A stretch of 64,000 nt of DNA from Serratia nevei (lineage in GTDB: Bacteria; Pseudomonadota; Gammaproteobacteria; Enterobacterales; Enterobacteriaceae): NCBI RefSeq assembly GCF_037948395.1, contig NZ_CP149940.1:4650001-4714000 (forward strand). The letters run 5' to 3'. Under the pieces are notes generated by a model. It was not told the DNA's origin and searched no databases. It worked only from the letters and a program-made list of their open reading frames with translations. The position numbers were made by a program, and so were the translations under genes. This document shows, piece after piece, positions 42,343 through 52,429 of this stretch; the stretch's first letter is position 1; each line of letters starts with the position of its first letter.

Positions 42343-43323
42343 ATGATTCGCTTTGCCGTCGTCGGCACCAACTGGATTACGGAACGTTTTATCGATGCCG
42401 CCCATGAAAGCGGCAAACTCAAGCTGAGCGCCGTGTATTCACGCTCGCTGGACCAGGCGCAGGCATTTGGCGCCAACTATCAGGTCACGCAGTTTTTCGA
42501 CTCGCTCGAGGCGATGGCACAGTCTGACGCCATAGACGCGGTGTATATCGCCAGCCCCAATTCCCTGCACTGCCCGCAATCGCTGCTGTTCCTGCGCCAT
42601 AAAAAACACGTGATCTGCGAAAAGCCGCTGGCCTCCAACCAGCGCGAAGCGGAACAGCTGGTAGCCTGCGCGCGGGAAAATCAGGTGGTGCTGTTCGAAG
42701 CGTTCAAAAGCGCCTACTTGCCGAATTTCCTGGCGCTGCAGCAGGCATTGCCGAAAGTCGGCCGGCTGCGCAAAGCCTTTATCAACTACTGCCAATACTC
42801 TTCGCGCTACCCGCGCTATCTCGCCGGCGAGAACCCCAACACCTTTAACCCCCAGTTCTCCAACGGCTCGATCATGGACATCGGCTACTACTGCCTGGCC
42901 AGCGCGGTAGCGCTGTTCGGCGCGCCGCAGTCGGTGCTGGCCAGCGCCACGCTGCTGGATACCGGCGTGGACGCCCACGGCACCGTCTGTCTGAACTACG
43001 GCGATTTCGACGTCACGCTTTCCCATTCCAAGGTCAGCGACTCGGCGATCCCCAGCGAGATCCAGGGGGAAGAAGGCACGCTGATTATCGACAAGATTTC
43101 CGAGTGTCAGGGCGTGGCGCTGACGCCGCGCGGCGGCAACCGCCAGGATCTGAGCCAGACACAGCACATCAATACCATGCTGTATGAAGCGCTGGCCTTC
43201 GCCGAGCTGATTGAGAAGCATCAGGTGGAACACCCGGGGCTGGAGAATTCGCTGATCGTCGCCCGCCTGCTGACCGACATCCGCCGCCAGACCGGCGTCG
43301 TCTTCCCCGCCGACGGAGAATGA
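42343..43323 (+). CDS. ygjR: Gfo/Idh/MocA family oxidoreductase YgjR
   Basis: Predicted NAD(P)-dependent dehydrogenase of unknown substrate. The start at 42343 (MIRFAVVGTNWITERFIDAA) has CCGGAG upstream and gives 326 residues. Codons further upstream overlap ygjP and lack homology. The Rossmann motif VVGTNWITERF and the catalytic-lysine motif CEKPLASN, typical of the family, are present, along with FMEAF-like LFEAFKSAYLP and GSIMDIGYYCL. The next gene begins one base after its stop, suggesting coupled translation. Confidence 0.92.
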   Translation: MIRFAVVGTNWITERFIDAAHESGKLKLSAVYSRSLDQAQAFGANYQVTQFFDSLEAMAQSDAIDAVYIASPNSLHCPQSLLFLRHKKHVICEKPLASNQREAEQLVACARENQVVLFEAFKSAYLPNFLALQQALPKVGRLRKAFINYCQYSSRYPRYLAGENPNTFNPQFSNGSIMDIGYYCLASAVALFGAPQSVLASATLLDTGVDAHGTVCLNYGDFDVTLSHSKVSDSAIPSEIQGEEGTLIIDKISECQGVALTPRGGNRQDLSQTQHINTMLYEALAFAELIEKHQVEHPGLENSLIVARLLTDIRRQTGVVFPADGE

Positions 43324-43324
43324 G

Positions 43325-44056
43325 ATGAAACCGCTGCTCGTGATGCAAACCGGCGACGCGCCGCAGGCCATTCGCCAGGAACTGGCCAACTTTGAAGGTA
43401 TGTTCCTGCAACAGGGCAACATCGACGCCGAACGCGCGCACATCGTGCATCTTCCCGCCGGCGAACGGCCGTTGCCGCCGGCCGCCTATTGCGGCGTAGT
43501 CATCACCGGATCGCCGGCGATGGTGACCGAACAGCTGCCGTGGAGCGAGGAAGCCGCCGAATGGCTGCGTCAGGCGATGGCGATCAAACTGCCGCTGTTC
43601 GGCGTCTGCTACGGCCACCAGCTGCTGGCCTACGCGCTCGGCGGCGAAGTGGGCTACCACCCGCAGGGCATGGAGGTGGGTACGCTGGAGATCGAACTGC
43701 TGCCCGCCGCAGCCGAAGACCGGCGCCTCACCCTGCTGCCGCCGCGTTTCAAGGCCAACCTTATCCATTCGCAGAGCGTGCTGACGCCGCCCGCCGGCGC
43801 GCAGACGCTGGCGCGTTCGCAGCAGGACGCGCACCAGATCCTGCGCTATGGCGATCACGCCCTGACCACCCAGTTCCATCCGGAATTCAACGGCGCGGTG
43901 ATGAGCCAGTATCTGCAGTGGCTCGGCGAACTGCATCCCGAGCAGCAAGCCCGCTATCAACAGCAACAACAACAGGTTAGCGACACGCCGTTCAGCCGCC
44001 TGCTGCTGCAGGGATTCGTCGTCAGCCTCGGCGCGCAAAAAGCGATGGCCGGCTAA
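43325..44056 (+). CDS. Class I glutamine amidotransferase-like protein
   Basis: Stand-alone amidotransferase domain resembling the glutaminase part of GMP synthase. The 243 residues contain the full triad: Cys95 in GVCYGHQLLA, His185 and Glu187 in FHPEFNG. A Gln-rich stretch lies near residues 212-220. There is no synthetase domain and the acceptor is unknown. Its ATG overlaps the ygjR stop region as TGAGATG, so it is very likely translated with ygjR, hinting at a shared substrate. E. coli has no such gene between ygjR and alx. Confidence 0.88.
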   Translation: MKPLLVMQTGDAPQAIRQELANFEGMFLQQGNIDAERAHIVHLPAGERPLPPAAYCGVVITGSPAMVTEQLPWSEEAAEWLRQAMAIKLPLFGVCYGHQLLAYALGGEVGYHPQGMEVGTLEIELLPAAAEDRRLTLLPPRFKANLIHSQSVLTPPAGAQTLARSQQDAHQILRYGDHALTTQFHPEFNGAVMSQYLQWLGELHPEQQARYQQQQQQVSDTPFSRLLLQGFVVSLGAQKAMAG

Positions 44057-44067
44057 CGCGATTCACG

Positions 44068-44096
44068 TTGACCGCCGACACATTTTGCATTACTTT
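44068..44096 (+). promoter_or_regulatory. Predicted alx leader promoter
   Basis: TTGACC (44068-44073), a 17-base spacer and TACTTT (44091-44096). Transcription would begin near 44103, at the base of the riboswitch. Confidence 0.6.
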
Positions 44097-44101
44097 CTGC
44101 T

Positions 44102-44246
44102 CTGCAAAGGGGAGTAACTTCATTGCCGGTCAATCGTCATTACGATGCGCAAGCATCCGGTTACCGGGCAACCTGATGTCAAAGGTGTAACCACCTTCAT
44201 CAACGTTGTAAGTGAGACCTTGCCGGAAGGCGAGGTTTGCTTGCAG
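44102..44246 (+). ncRNA. yybP-ykoY (manganese) riboswitch of alx
   Basis: The leader starts AAAGGGGAGTAAC and contains CCTGATGTCAA and the diagnostic GTGAGACCTTGCC then GGAAGGCGAGGTTT. A closing P1 helix pairs CTGCAA (44102-44107) with TTGCAG (44241-44246). E. coli alx carries the same element, reported to respond to manganese and alkaline pH. An intrinsic terminator follows directly. Confidence 0.93.
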
Positions 44247-44257
44247 CGTTCACAGAG

Positions 44258-44295
44258 CGGCTGGCGTCTTCCGACGTTGGCCGTTTTTGTTTTTG
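44258..44295 (+). terminator. Intrinsic terminator downstream of the alx riboswitch
   Basis: CGGCTGGCGTC, loop TTCC, GACGTTGGCCG form an 11-bp stem with three wobble pairs, followed by TTTTTGTTTTTG. It ends only a few bases before the alx ribosome site (GAAGGA), so it is probably the riboswitch expression platform. Confidence 0.8.
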
Positions 44296-44308
44296 AAGGA
44301 TACCTCTG

Positions 44309-45277
44309 ATGATGAATTCCGTTGGCACACCGTGGTTATGGGGCAGCTTCGCCGCCGTCATAGTCGTGATGCTCGCAATCGACCTCCTGTTGCAGGGCCG
44401 TAAAGGCGCGCACACCATGACCCTGAAGCAGGCCGCCAGCTGGTCTCTGGTGTGGGTCAGCCTCTCCCTGCTGTTCAATTTCGGTTTCTGGTACTACCTG
44501 AATGAAACCGCCGGGCGCGCCGTCGCCGATACCCAGGCGCTGGCCTTCCTGACCGGCTACCTGATCGAAAAAGCGCTGGCGGTGGATAACGTGTTCGTCT
44601 GGCTGATGCTGTTCAGCTACTTCGCCGTGCCGGCCAACCTGCAGCGGCGGGTGCTGATCTACGGCGTGCTGGGCGCGATCGTCCTGCGTACCATCATGAT
44701 CTTCGCCGGCAGCTGGCTGGTCAGCCAGTTCCAGTGGCTGCTGTATCTGTTCGGCGCCTTCCTGCTGTTCACCGGTATCAAGATGGCGCTGGCGAAGGAA
44801 GATGACTCGGCGATCGGCGACAAGCCGCTGGTGAAATGGCTGCGCAGCCACCTGCGCATGACCGACAGCCTGGAAGGCGAGCGCTTCTTCGTGCGCCGCA
44901 ACGGCATCCTGTTCGCCACCCCGCTGGTGCTGGTGCTGATCCTGGTCGAGCTGAGCGACGTGATCTTCGCGGTGGACAGCATTCCGGCGATCTTCGCCGT
45001 GACCACCGATCCGTTCATTGTCCTGACCTCTAACCTGTTCGCCATCATGGGCCTGCGCGCCATGTACTTCCTGCTGGCCAACGTGGCGGAGCGTTTCTCG
45101 ATGCTGAAATATGGCCTGTCGGTGATTCTGGTGTTTATCGGCATCAAGATGCTGATTATCGACTTCTTCCACATCCCGATCGGCGTGTCGCTCGGCGTGG
45201 TGGCAGGCATCCTGACGCTTACCTTGCTGATCAACGCCTGGGTCAATCGCCGTAACGATCGCCTGGCGAAGAAATAA
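44309..45277 (+). CDS. alx: TerC family membrane protein Alx
   Basis: Inner-membrane protein of the TerC family, proposed to move manganese. Expression in E. coli rises with alkali and Mn. The 322 residues have about nine hydrophobic segments with intramembrane acidic residues ([35 protein letters not shown]) typical of TerC metal transporters. Start at 44309 or the adjacent ATG at 44312. AAGGA is 8 bases before the first, which I prefer. It is controlled by the riboswitch upstream. Confidence 0.95.
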   Translation: MMNSVGTPWLWGSFAAVIVVMLAIDLLLQGRKGAHTMTLKQAASWSLVWVSLSLLFNFGFWYYLNETAGRAVADTQALAFLTGYLIEKALAVDNVFVWLMLFSYFAVPANLQRRVLIYGVLGAIVLRTIMIFAGSWLVSQFQWLLYLFGAFLLFTGIKMALAKEDDSAIGDKPLVKWLRSHLRMTDSLEGERFFVRRNGILFATPLVLVLILVELSDVIFAVDSIPAIFAVTTDPFIVLTSNLFAIMGLRAMYFLLANVAERFSMLKYGLSVILVFIGIKMLIIDFFHIPIGVSLGVVAGILTLTLLINAWVNRRNDRLAKK

Positions 45278-45539
45278 CCACAATCTGTTATCCGGGGCGC
45301 TAGTCGCCCCGCGATTGTTTGGCAATTCCCCCAAAACGCCAAACGTTATTGCGATCACACAAATGTAACCAGTATGTTATCAAGTGTTGATCCGCGCTCA
45401 GAATTTCATCCCCGCCTCTTTCCAACATCATTCGATTGCTGAATACTGATTCGGCAAACACACTTAGTTACAGAATCATATAAAGCTACCCGGCGTCGTT
45501 CCCGCCGCGGCGGCCAGATAACATCAGGAAGAAAGCACT

Positions 45540-46775
45540 ATGCAAAAACTACTACAAAAGATCACGCAGGGTAGCCTGGTCAAACAAATCATGGTCGGCC
45601 TGGTGGCCGGCATTCTGTTGGCGCTGGTTTCGCCGGCGGCGGCTTCCGCCGTCGGCCTGCTCGGTTCCCTCTTCGTCGGCGCGCTAAAAGCGGTGGCGCC
45701 GGTGCTGGTGCTGATTCTGGTTATGGCCTCGATCGCCAACCATAAACAGGGGCAGAAGACCAACATTCGCCCGATCCTGTTCCTCTACCTGCTGGGCACC
45801 TTTGCCGCCGCGCTGGTGGCGGTCGTCGTCAGCTTTATCTTCCCTTCCACGCTGGCGCTGACCACCGGCGCGACGGACATTACCCCGCCGGGCGGCATTG
45901 TGGAGGTGATGAAGGGTCTGTTGATGAGCGTGGTGGCCAACCCGTTCCATGCGCTGATTAACGCCAACTACATCGGTATTCTGGCGTGGGCCGTCGGGCT
46001 GGGGCTGGCGCTGCGCCACGCTTCCGAAACCACTAAAGGGCTGATCAACGACATGTCCCATGCGGTTACGCTGGTGGTACGCGCGGTGATCCGCTGTGCG
46101 CCGCTTGGCATCTTCGGCCTGGTGGCTTCCACGCTGGCGGAAACCGGCTTCGGCGTGCTGTGGGGCTACGCCCAGTTGCTGATGGTGCTGCTCGGCTGCA
46201 TGCTGCTGGTGGCGCTGGTGCTCAACCCGCTGATCGTTTACTGGAAAATCCGCCGCAACCCGTATCCGCTGGTGTTCGCCTGCCTGCGCGAGAGCGGCGT
46301 GACCGCCTTCTTCACCCGCAGCTCCGCCGCCAACATCCCGGTGAACATGGAGCTGTGCAAGAAGCTGAATCTGAATGAGGACACCTACTCGGTTTCCATC
46401 CCGCTGGGCGCCACCATCAACATGGCCGGCGCGGCGATCACCATCACCGTGCTGACGCTGGCGGCGGTGAACACGCTGGGCATCGCGGTGGACGTCCCGA
46501 CCGCTCTGCTGCTGAGCGTGGTGGCCGCCCTGTGCGCCTGCGGGGCCTCCGGCGTGGCCGGCGGCTCGCTGCTGCTGATCCCGTTGGCGTGCAACATGTT
46601 CGGCATTCCGAACGACGTGGCGATGCAGGTGGTGGCGGTCGGCTTTATTATCGGCGTGCTGCAGGATTCGGCGGAAACCGCCCTCAACTCCTCCACCGAC
46701 GTGCTGTTCACCGCCGCGGCCTGCCAGGCGGAAGATCAACGGCTGGCGAACGAAGACCCGCTGAAGGTGCGTTAA
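45540..46775 (+). CDS. sstT: Serine/threonine:Na+ symporter SstT
   Basis: Sodium-coupled uptake of serine and threonine. The 411 residues belong to the dicarboxylate/amino acid:cation symporter (DAACS) family, with the serine-rich hairpin [17 protein letters not shown] and the substrate-site [17 protein letters not shown]. The ATG follows AGGAAG. A 262-base leader separates it from alx. A GC hairpin at 45294-45310 may partly end alx transcription, though its T-tail is poor. The order alx-sstT is as in E. coli, and a terminator follows. Confidence 0.96.
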   Translation: MQKLLQKITQGSLVKQIMVGLVAGILLALVSPAAASAVGLLGSLFVGALKAVAPVLVLILVMASIANHKQGQKTNIRPILFLYLLGTFAAALVAVVVSFIFPSTLALTTGATDITPPGGIVEVMKGLLMSVVANPFHALINANYIGILAWAVGLGLALRHASETTKGLINDMSHAVTLVVRAVIRCAPLGIFGLVASTLAETGFGVLWGYAQLLMVLLGCMLLVALVLNPLIVYWKIRRNPYPLVFACLRESGVTAFFTRSSAANIPVNMELCKKLNLNEDTYSVSIPLGATINMAGAAITITVLTLAAVNTLGIAVDVPTALLLSVVAALCACGASGVAGGSLLLIPLACNMFGIPNDVAMQVVAVGFIIGVLQDSAETALNSSTDVLFTAAACQAEDQRLANEDPLKVR

Positions 46776-46791
46776 GCGCAAGTTGCTTCAT

Positions 46792-46820
46792 AAAAAGGCG
46801 CTCCCTCGAGCGCCTTTTTT
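46792..46820. terminator. Bidirectional terminator between sstT and uxaA
   Basis: AAAAAGGCGCTC, loop CCTC, GAGCGCCTTTTTT, flanked by A and T runs, between convergent genes. Confidence 0.92.
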
Positions 46821-46827
46821 GTCAGCG

Positions 46828-48315
46828 TTAGAGCGTCACCCCGCTTTTAAAGATCGCCAGCTCGCGGAAATCGTTGGCTTCATTGCGCGCCGGGCGGCCG
46901 TTGGCGATCTCGACGATCAGATCGACGAAGCGGCCGAGCAAGGTCTCCATCGCCACGCCGTGGATCAGGCCGCCGGCGTCGAAATCGATCCAATGCGGTT
47001 TCTTCGCCGCCAGCTCGCTGTTGGTGGCCAGCTTCACCGTCGGCACAAAGCCGCCGTATGGCGTGCCGCGCCCGGTGCTGAACAGCACCATATGGCAGCC
47101 GGCACCGGCCAGCGCGCTGGTCGCCACCGCATCGTTGCCCGGCGCGCTGAGCAGATTCAGCCCCGGCACGCGCAGCCGCTCACCGTACTTCAGCACGTCC
47201 ACCACCTGGCTCAGGCCCGCTTTTTGGGTACAGCCGAGCGATTTCTCTTCCAGCGTGGTAATGCCGCCGGCCTTGTTGCCCGGCGATGGGTTCTCGTATA
47301 TCGGCTGTTGATGGGCGATGAAATAGCGTTTGAAATCGTTGATCATGTCGACGGTTTTGTCGAAGGTCTCCCCGTCGCGGCAACGGCTCATCAGAATGCG
47401 CTCGGCGCCGAACATCTCCGGTACTTCGGTCAGCACCGTGGTGCCGCCGTTGGCGATCACATAATCGGAAAAGCGCCCCAGCAACGGGTTGGCGGTGATG
47501 CCCGACAATCCGTCCGAACCGCCGCACTCCAGGCCGAACTTCAGCTCGCTCAGGCGGCCCGGCTCGCGGCGATCGTGGCGCATCTCCCGGTACAGCTCGT
47601 GCAACAGCGCCAGCCCGGCCTCCACCTCGTCGTCCTGCTGTTGGCACACCATAAAGCGCAGCCGCCGCTCGTCCGCCATCCCCAGCGTGGCGCGAAAAGC
47701 ATCCACCTGATTGTTCTCGCACCCCAGCCCGATCACCAGCACCGCGCCGGCGTTGGGATGGCGCGCCATGTTCTGCAGCATGATGCGGGTGTTGGCATGA
47801 TCCTGCCCCAGCTGCGAGCAGCCGAACGGATGGCTGAACAGATGCACGCCGTCGATCCCCTCCGCCTGCGTTTGCTGCAAAAAGCGCTGCTGGATCTGGC
47901 GGGCGATGCCGTTGACGCAGCCGACGGTCGGCACGATCCACAGTTCGTTGCGGATCCCCACGTCGCCGCCGGCCCGGCGGTACAGCTGCACCTCGCGATC
48001 CGCCGCCTGCGGCGGCAACGCCGGGAACTGCGGCTGGTAACGGTAGCTGTCCAGATCGCTCAGGTTGGTTTTGGCGTTTTGCGAATGAATATGCTCCCCA
48101 GGGCCGATGGCCACGAGCGCGTGGCCGATCGGCTGGCCATATTTGATGATGTCCTCGCCCTCGGCGATCGGGCCGAGCGCAAACTTGTGCCCGCGCGCCA
48201 CCGGCTGCACCAGCGGAACGGCTACGCCTGCCAGCTCAACCGTGTCTCCGGCGGCCAGGTCGCGCAGCGCTACCGCCACGTTATCCTGCTCGTGAATCTT
48301 TATCGTACTTTGCAT
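46828..48315 (-). CDS. uxaA: Altronate dehydratase
   Basis: Dehydrates D-altronate to 2-keto-3-deoxygluconate in galacturonate catabolism, using iron or manganese. The 495 residues equal the usual length. An N-terminal SAF domain (about 1-95) is followed by the UxaA catalytic domain with VGCVNGIARQI, SHPFGCSQLGQDH, GLGCENNQVDAF and KFGLECGGSDGLSGITAN. It is the second gene of uxaC-uxaA, 20 bases after uxaC, with a weak ribosome site (GGGACC). uxaB, whose product makes altronate, is not in the window. Confidence 0.96.
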   Translation of the reverse strand: MQSTIKIHEQDNVAVALRDLAAGDTVELAGVAVPLVQPVARGHKFALGPIAEGEDIIKYGQPIGHALVAIGPGEHIHSQNAKTNLSDLDSYRYQPQFPALPPQAADREVQLYRRAGGDVGIRNELWIVPTVGCVNGIARQIQQRFLQQTQAEGIDGVHLFSHPFGCSQLGQDHANTRIMLQNMARHPNAGAVLVIGLGCENNQVDAFRATLGMADERRLRFMVCQQQDDEVEAGLALLHELYREMRHDRREPGRLSELKFGLECGGSDGLSGITANPLLGRFSDYVIANGGTTVLTEVPEMFGAERILMSRCRDGETFDKTVDMINDFKRYFIAHQQPIYENPSPGNKAGGITTLEEKSLGCTQKAGLSQVVDVLKYGERLRVPGLNLLSAPGNDAVATSALAGAGCHMVLFSTGRGTPYGGFVPTVKLATNSELAAKKPHWIDFDAGGLIHGVAMETLLGRFVDLIVEIANGRPARNEANDFRELAIFKSGVTL

Positions 48316-48335
48316 AAACCGGTCCCGGATAACGG

Positions 48336-49748
48336 CTACGCCAGGTCAATGGCGAAATAGTCTTTGGCGTTGTCGAAGCAGATGTTTTTCACCATCCCGC
48401 CCAGCAGCGCGATATCGGCCGGCGCTTCGCCGTCCGTCACCCAGCGGCCGATCATCTGGCAAAGGATGCGGCGGAAGTATTCATGGCGCGTATACGACAG
48501 GAAGCTGCGACTGTCGGTCAGCATGCCGACGAAGCGGCTCAGCAGCCCGAGCTGCGCCAGCTGCGTCATTTGGCGCTGCATGCCGTCCTTCTGATCGTTG
48601 AACCACCAGCCGGAGCCAAACTGCATCTTGCCCGGCGTGCCTTCCCCCTGGAAATTGCCGATCATGGTACCGATCACTTCGTTATCGCGCGGGTTGAGGC
48701 AATAGAGAATGGTTTTCGGCAGGCCGCCCTGCCGCGCCTGGGCATCCAGCAGCCGCGACAGCGGCTCCGCCAGCGGCCGATCGTTGATCGAGTCGAAGCC
48801 GATATCCGGCCCGACGGCGGCCAACATGCGGCTGTTGTTATTGCGCAGCGCGCCGATGTGATATTGCTGCACCCAGCCGCGGCGCCGGTATTCGCCGGCC
48901 AGGAACAGCAGCACCGCGCTTTTGAACTGCGCGCTCTGTTCCGGCGTCGGTAGCTCGCCGTTCAGGCGACGCAGCAGGATCGCATCCAGCGTCGCTTCAT
49001 CGGCCTCGCCGAACACCACCACGTCCAGCGCATGGTCGGCCACCTTGCAACCGTGGGCGGCGAAGTGATCCATACGCTTGTGCAGGGCGTCGCACAGCAT
49101 GCTGAAACGGCCGATGGCGCTGTCCGCCGCCGCCTCCAGCTGCCGCAGATAGTCATTGAAGCCGGGCGCATCGATGGCGAAGGCCTTGTCTGGCCGCCAG
49201 CTCGGCAACACCTTGATATCGAAGCTATGATCGTCGGCGATCGCCCGATGGTGGCGCAGATCGTCGATCGGATCGTCGGTGGTACCGACCATTTTCACGT
49301 TCATCTGCCGCATGATGCCGCGCGCGCGAAACTCATCCTGCGCCAGCAGCGCATTGCCGCGCTGCCAGATCTCATCCGCCGTGCTCGGCGACAGCAGCGT
49401 CCCGGTGATGCCGAACGGCCGGCGCAGCTCCAGGTGCGTCCAGTGATAGAGCGGGTTGCCAATGGTGTGCGGCACCGTGGCGGCCCAGGCGTCGAATTTC
49501 TCGCGATCGCCCGCATCGCCGGTGCACAGCCGCTCCGCCACGCCGTTGGTGCGCATCGCCCGCCATTTGTAGTGATCGCCCCGCAGCCAGATATCGTACA
49601 GGTTGCTGAAGCGGGTATTCTCCGCAATCTGCTGCGGCGGCAAATGGCAGTGGTAGTCGAAAATCGGCTGCTGCGCCGCGTAGTCATGGTACAAACGCCG
49701 GGCAAATTCGCTGTCCAGCAGGAAATCTTCGCTCAAAAACGTCGCCAT
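48336..49748 (-). CDS. uxaC: Glucuronate isomerase
   Basis: Isomerises D-glucuronate to fructuronate and D-galacturonate to tagaturonate, the entry step of hexuronate breakdown. The 470 residues equal the E. coli length. Amidohydrolase-fold motifs include [15 protein letters not shown] near the start, [16 protein letters not shown] and [21 protein letters not shown] precedes the ATG. It is first in the uxaCA operon and divergent from exuT across 300 bases that hold likely ExuR and CRP sites. Confidence 0.97.
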   Translation of the reverse strand: MATFLSEDFLLDSEFARRLYHDYAAQQPIFDYHCHLPPQQIAENTRFSNLYDIWLRGDHYKWRAMRTNGVAERLCTGDAGDREKFDAWAATVPHTIGNPLYHWTHLELRRPFGITGTLLSPSTADEIWQRGNALLAQDEFRARGIMRQMNVKMVGTTDDPIDDLRHHRAIADDHSFDIKVLPSWRPDKAFAIDAPGFNDYLRQLEAAADSAIGRFSMLCDALHKRMDHFAAHGCKVADHALDVVVFGEADEATLDAILLRRLNGELPTPEQSAQFKSAVLLFLAGEYRRRGWVQQYHIGALRNNNSRMLAAVGPDIGFDSINDRPLAEPLSRLLDAQARQGGLPKTILYCLNPRDNEVIGTMIGNFQGEGTPGKMQFGSGWWFNDQKDGMQRQMTQLAQLGLLSRFVGMLTDSRSFLSYTRHEYFRRILCQMIGRWVTDGEAPADIALLGGMVKNICFDNAKDYFAIDLA

Positions 49749-50048
49749 CTCGGGCTCCTTACCTTACTTGCCGTGCGGCACAGGGATCGAATCACAAAAG
49801 TTATCACACCAATTTTAGCAAGCGTCCAGCAAATTTTTCCCGCCATCTGCCGTTTTGCTGTCCTCCAATCCCTTTTTCGCTCGTTTTTACGGCAAATGTG
49901 CGGCATAAACGCCCTATTTCACCGGCGACAGTATCGCTCAGGCGAATAATTCCTTTTGTGATATCACTCAACTTTTAAACCTGTATGACAGGTTATTGTC
50001 TCGCCAGCCGCATCGCCGGCCATACCTTCAAACGGGGAGACATTTCGG
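49749..50048. other. Divergent uxaC/exuT control region
   Basis: This 300-base gap is AT-rich in parts. It carries a palindrome near exuT and a CRP-like half-match next to it, listed separately. On the uxaC side, TTATCACA (49801-49808) is a possible half-site. No full promoter was assigned. Confidence 0.5.
49957..49994. promoter_or_regulatory. Candidate CRP site and ExuR operator upstream of exuT
   Basis: TGTGA-N6-TCAAC (49957-49972) matches a CRP site in its left half. Six bases on, AACCTGT-ATG-ACAGGTT (49978-49994) is a perfect inverted repeat, suitable for the GntR-type dimer ExuR encoded downstream. It is centred about 62 bases before the exuT start. Assignment to ExuR is inference from position. 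Confidence 0.55.
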
Positions 50049-51347
50049 ATGCGTAAAATTAAAGGGTTACGCTGGTACATGATCGGGCTGGTGACCGTCG
50101 GCACCGTGCTGGGTTACCTGACCCGCAACGCCATCGCCGTGGCGGCGCCGACGCTGGAAGATACGCTGCACATCACCACCCAGCAGTATTCCTATATCGT
50201 CGCCGCCTATTCCGCCTGCTACACCGTGATGCAGCCGGTGGCGGGCTATGTGTTGGACGTGCTCGGCACCAAGGTCGGTTACGCCATGTTCGCCATTCTT
50301 TGGGCGGTGTTCTGTATGGGCACCGCGCTGGCCAACAGCTGGGGCGGGCTGGCGTTGGCGCGCGGCGCGGTCGGCATGGCCGAGGCGGCGATGATCCCCG
50401 CCGGGCTGAAGGCCAGCAGCGAGTGGTTTCCGGCCAAAGAGCGTTCGATCGCCGTCGGCTATTTCAACGTCGGTTCGTCGATCGGCGGCATGATCGCCCC
50501 GCCGCTGGTGGTATGGGCCATCGTGGCGCACAGCTGGGAGATGGCGTTCATCATCACCGGCGTGCTGAGCCTGATCTGGGCCATCTGCTGGCTGCTGTTC
50601 TACAAGCACCCGAAAGATCAGAAGAAACTGAGCCAGGAAGAGCGTCGTTACATCCTCGAAGGCCAGGAAGCGCAGCACCAGACCTCAAACGCCAAAAAGA
50701 TGTCCGCCTGGCAGATCGTGCGCAACCGCCAGTTCTGGGGCATCGCGCTGCCGCGCTTTCTGGCGGAACCGGCCTGGGGCACCTTCAACGCCTGGATCCC
50801 ACTGTTCATGTTCAAGGCCTACGGCTTTAATCTGAAAGAGATCGCCATGTTCGCCTGGATGCCGATGCTGTTCGCCGATCTCGGCTGCATCGTCGGCGGC
50901 TACCTGCCGCCGCTGTTCCAGAAGTATTTCAAGGTCAATCTGATCGTCTCGCGCAAGCTGGTGGTGACGATGGGGGCGGTGTTGATGATCGGCCCCGGCA
51001 TGATCGGCCTGTTCACCAGCCCTTACGCGGCTATCGCGCTGCTGTGCGTCGGCGGCTTCGCCCATCAGGCGCTGTCCGGCGCGCTGATCACCCTCTCTTC
51101 CGACGTGTTCGGCCGCAATGAGGTGGCGACCGCCAACGGCCTGACCGGCATGGCGGCCTGGACCGCCAGCACGCTGTTCGCCCTGGTGGTCGGCGCCCTG
51201 GCGGACACCCTCGGCTTCAGCCCGCTGTTCGCCGCGCTGTCGGTCTTCGACATTCTCGGCGCCATCGTCATCTGGACGGTGCTGCAAAACCGCCCGGCCG
51301 CCGAAGCGCAGCCTGCCACGCTGCAGCCAGCCCCGGCGCGCAGCTGA
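50049..51347 (+). CDS. exuT: Hexuronate transporter ExuT
   Basis: Proton-linked uptake of galacturonate and glucuronate. The 432 residues are a 12-segment major facilitator (anion:cation symporter type) with the loop motifs [16 protein letters not shown] and [22 protein letters not shown], very close to E. coli ExuT. GGGGAGA precedes the ATG. The C-terminal tail is Ala/Pro-rich. exuR follows about 119 bases later in the same direction. Confidence 0.96.
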   Translation: MRKIKGLRWYMIGLVTVGTVLGYLTRNAIAVAAPTLEDTLHITTQQYSYIVAAYSACYTVMQPVAGYVLDVLGTKVGYAMFAILWAVFCMGTALANSWGGLALARGAVGMAEAAMIPAGLKASSEWFPAKERSIAVGYFNVGSSIGGMIAPPLVVWAIVAHSWEMAFIITGVLSLIWAICWLLFYKHPKDQKKLSQEERRYILEGQEAQHQTSNAKKMSAWQIVRNRQFWGIALPRFLAEPAWGTFNAWIPLFMFKAYGFNLKEIAMFAWMPMLFADLGCIVGGYLPPLFQKYFKVNLIVSRKLVVTMGAVLMIGPGMIGLFTSPYAAIALLCVGGFAHQALSGALITLSSDVFGRNEVATANGLTGMAAWTASTLFALVVGALADTLGFSPLFAALSVFDILGAIVIWTVLQNRPAAEAQPATLQPAPARS

Positions 51348-51466
51348 TCCCGCCGCCCGGCCGCCGCGCCGGGCCTTTTGCTCCTCTGGCAGCGGTGCCG
51401 AATAAGTGGTATAACAAATCCGATGGCCACGCGCCCCCTCCCACCGCACCGTATAGAGCATTCACT

Positions 51467-52243
51467 ATGGAATTCACCGAAACCAGACGCCTGTATCAGC
51501 AACTGGCCGCCGAGCTTAAGCAACGTATCGAAAGCGGCCGCTACCCGGTAGGCGACAAGCTGCCGGCCGAGCGATACATCGCCGAAGAGATGAATGTGAG
51601 CCGCACCGTGGTGCGCGAAGCGATCATCATGCTGGAAGTGGAAGGCTATGTGGACGTGCGCAAGGGATCCGGGATCCACGTGGTGTCCAACCAGCAAAAA
51701 CACCTGGTGGTGCCGGGCGACAGCATCGAGTTCGCCACCGCCGGCCCGTTTGAGCTGCTGCAGGCGCGCCAGCTGATCGAAAGCAACATCGCCGAATTCG
51801 CCGCCACCCAGGTGACCAAACAAGATATCGTGCAGCTGATGGAGATCCAGGAGCACGCCCGCAAAGAGGATCGCTTCCGCGACTCGCAGTGGGATCTGAA
51901 GTTCCACGTGCAGGTGGCGCTGGCCACCCAGAACACCGCCATGGCCACCATCGTGGAAAAAATGTGGGTGCAGCGGGTCAACAACCCTTACTGGAAGAAA
52001 CTGCACGAGCACATCGATGAACGTTCGATCGCCAGCTGGTGCGACGATCACGATCAGATCCTCAAGGCGCTGATGCGCAAAGATCCTTACGCCGCCAAAC
52101 TGGCGATGTGGCAGCACCTGGAAAACACCAAGCAGATGCTGTTTAACGCCACCAGCGACGACTTCGAATACAACGCCGATCGCTACCTGTTCGCCGAGAA
52201 TCCGGTGGTACATCTGGATGGCGTGAACCACGAGCCGAAATAG
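51467..52243 (+). CDS. exuR: Hexuronate regulon repressor ExuR
   Basis: GntR/FadR-family repressor of exuT and uxaCA, relieved by galacturonate or tagaturonate in E. coli. The start at 51467 ([20 protein letters not shown]) gives 258 residues, the E. coli length. The frame runs 24 codons upstream without homology. The winged helix-turn-helix is at about 30-75 ([20 protein letters not shown]), followed by an FCD ligand domain (about 100-240). A GTGGTATAAC element at 51407-51416 may be a -10 region. Confidence 0.96.
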   Translation: MEFTETRRLYQQLAAELKQRIESGRYPVGDKLPAERYIAEEMNVSRTVVREAIIMLEVEGYVDVRKGSGIHVVSNQQKHLVVPGDSIEFATAGPFELLQARQLIESNIAEFAATQVTKQDIVQLMEIQEHARKEDRFRDSQWDLKFHVQVALATQNTAMATIVEKMWVQRVNNPYWKKLHEHIDERSIASWCDDHDQILKALMRKDPYAAKLAMWQHLENTKQMLFNATSDDFEYNADRYLFAENPVVHLDGVNHEPK

Positions 52244-52429
52244 CCCCGGCGGTCAAAAACCGTCGGCTTATGTCAGGTAATGTAAAATCCGCTGAATCGA
52301 TGCCGGAACCGCCGTTTGCCGTGTACTATTTCACCGTCGGCAACGTAGATTTCCCTGTTGCCAATCGTGCTATTTTGGTAGAGTTAGCCCACTTTTTTAC
52401 CCATTGCTGCGGGGGCGGGACGCGAATAA

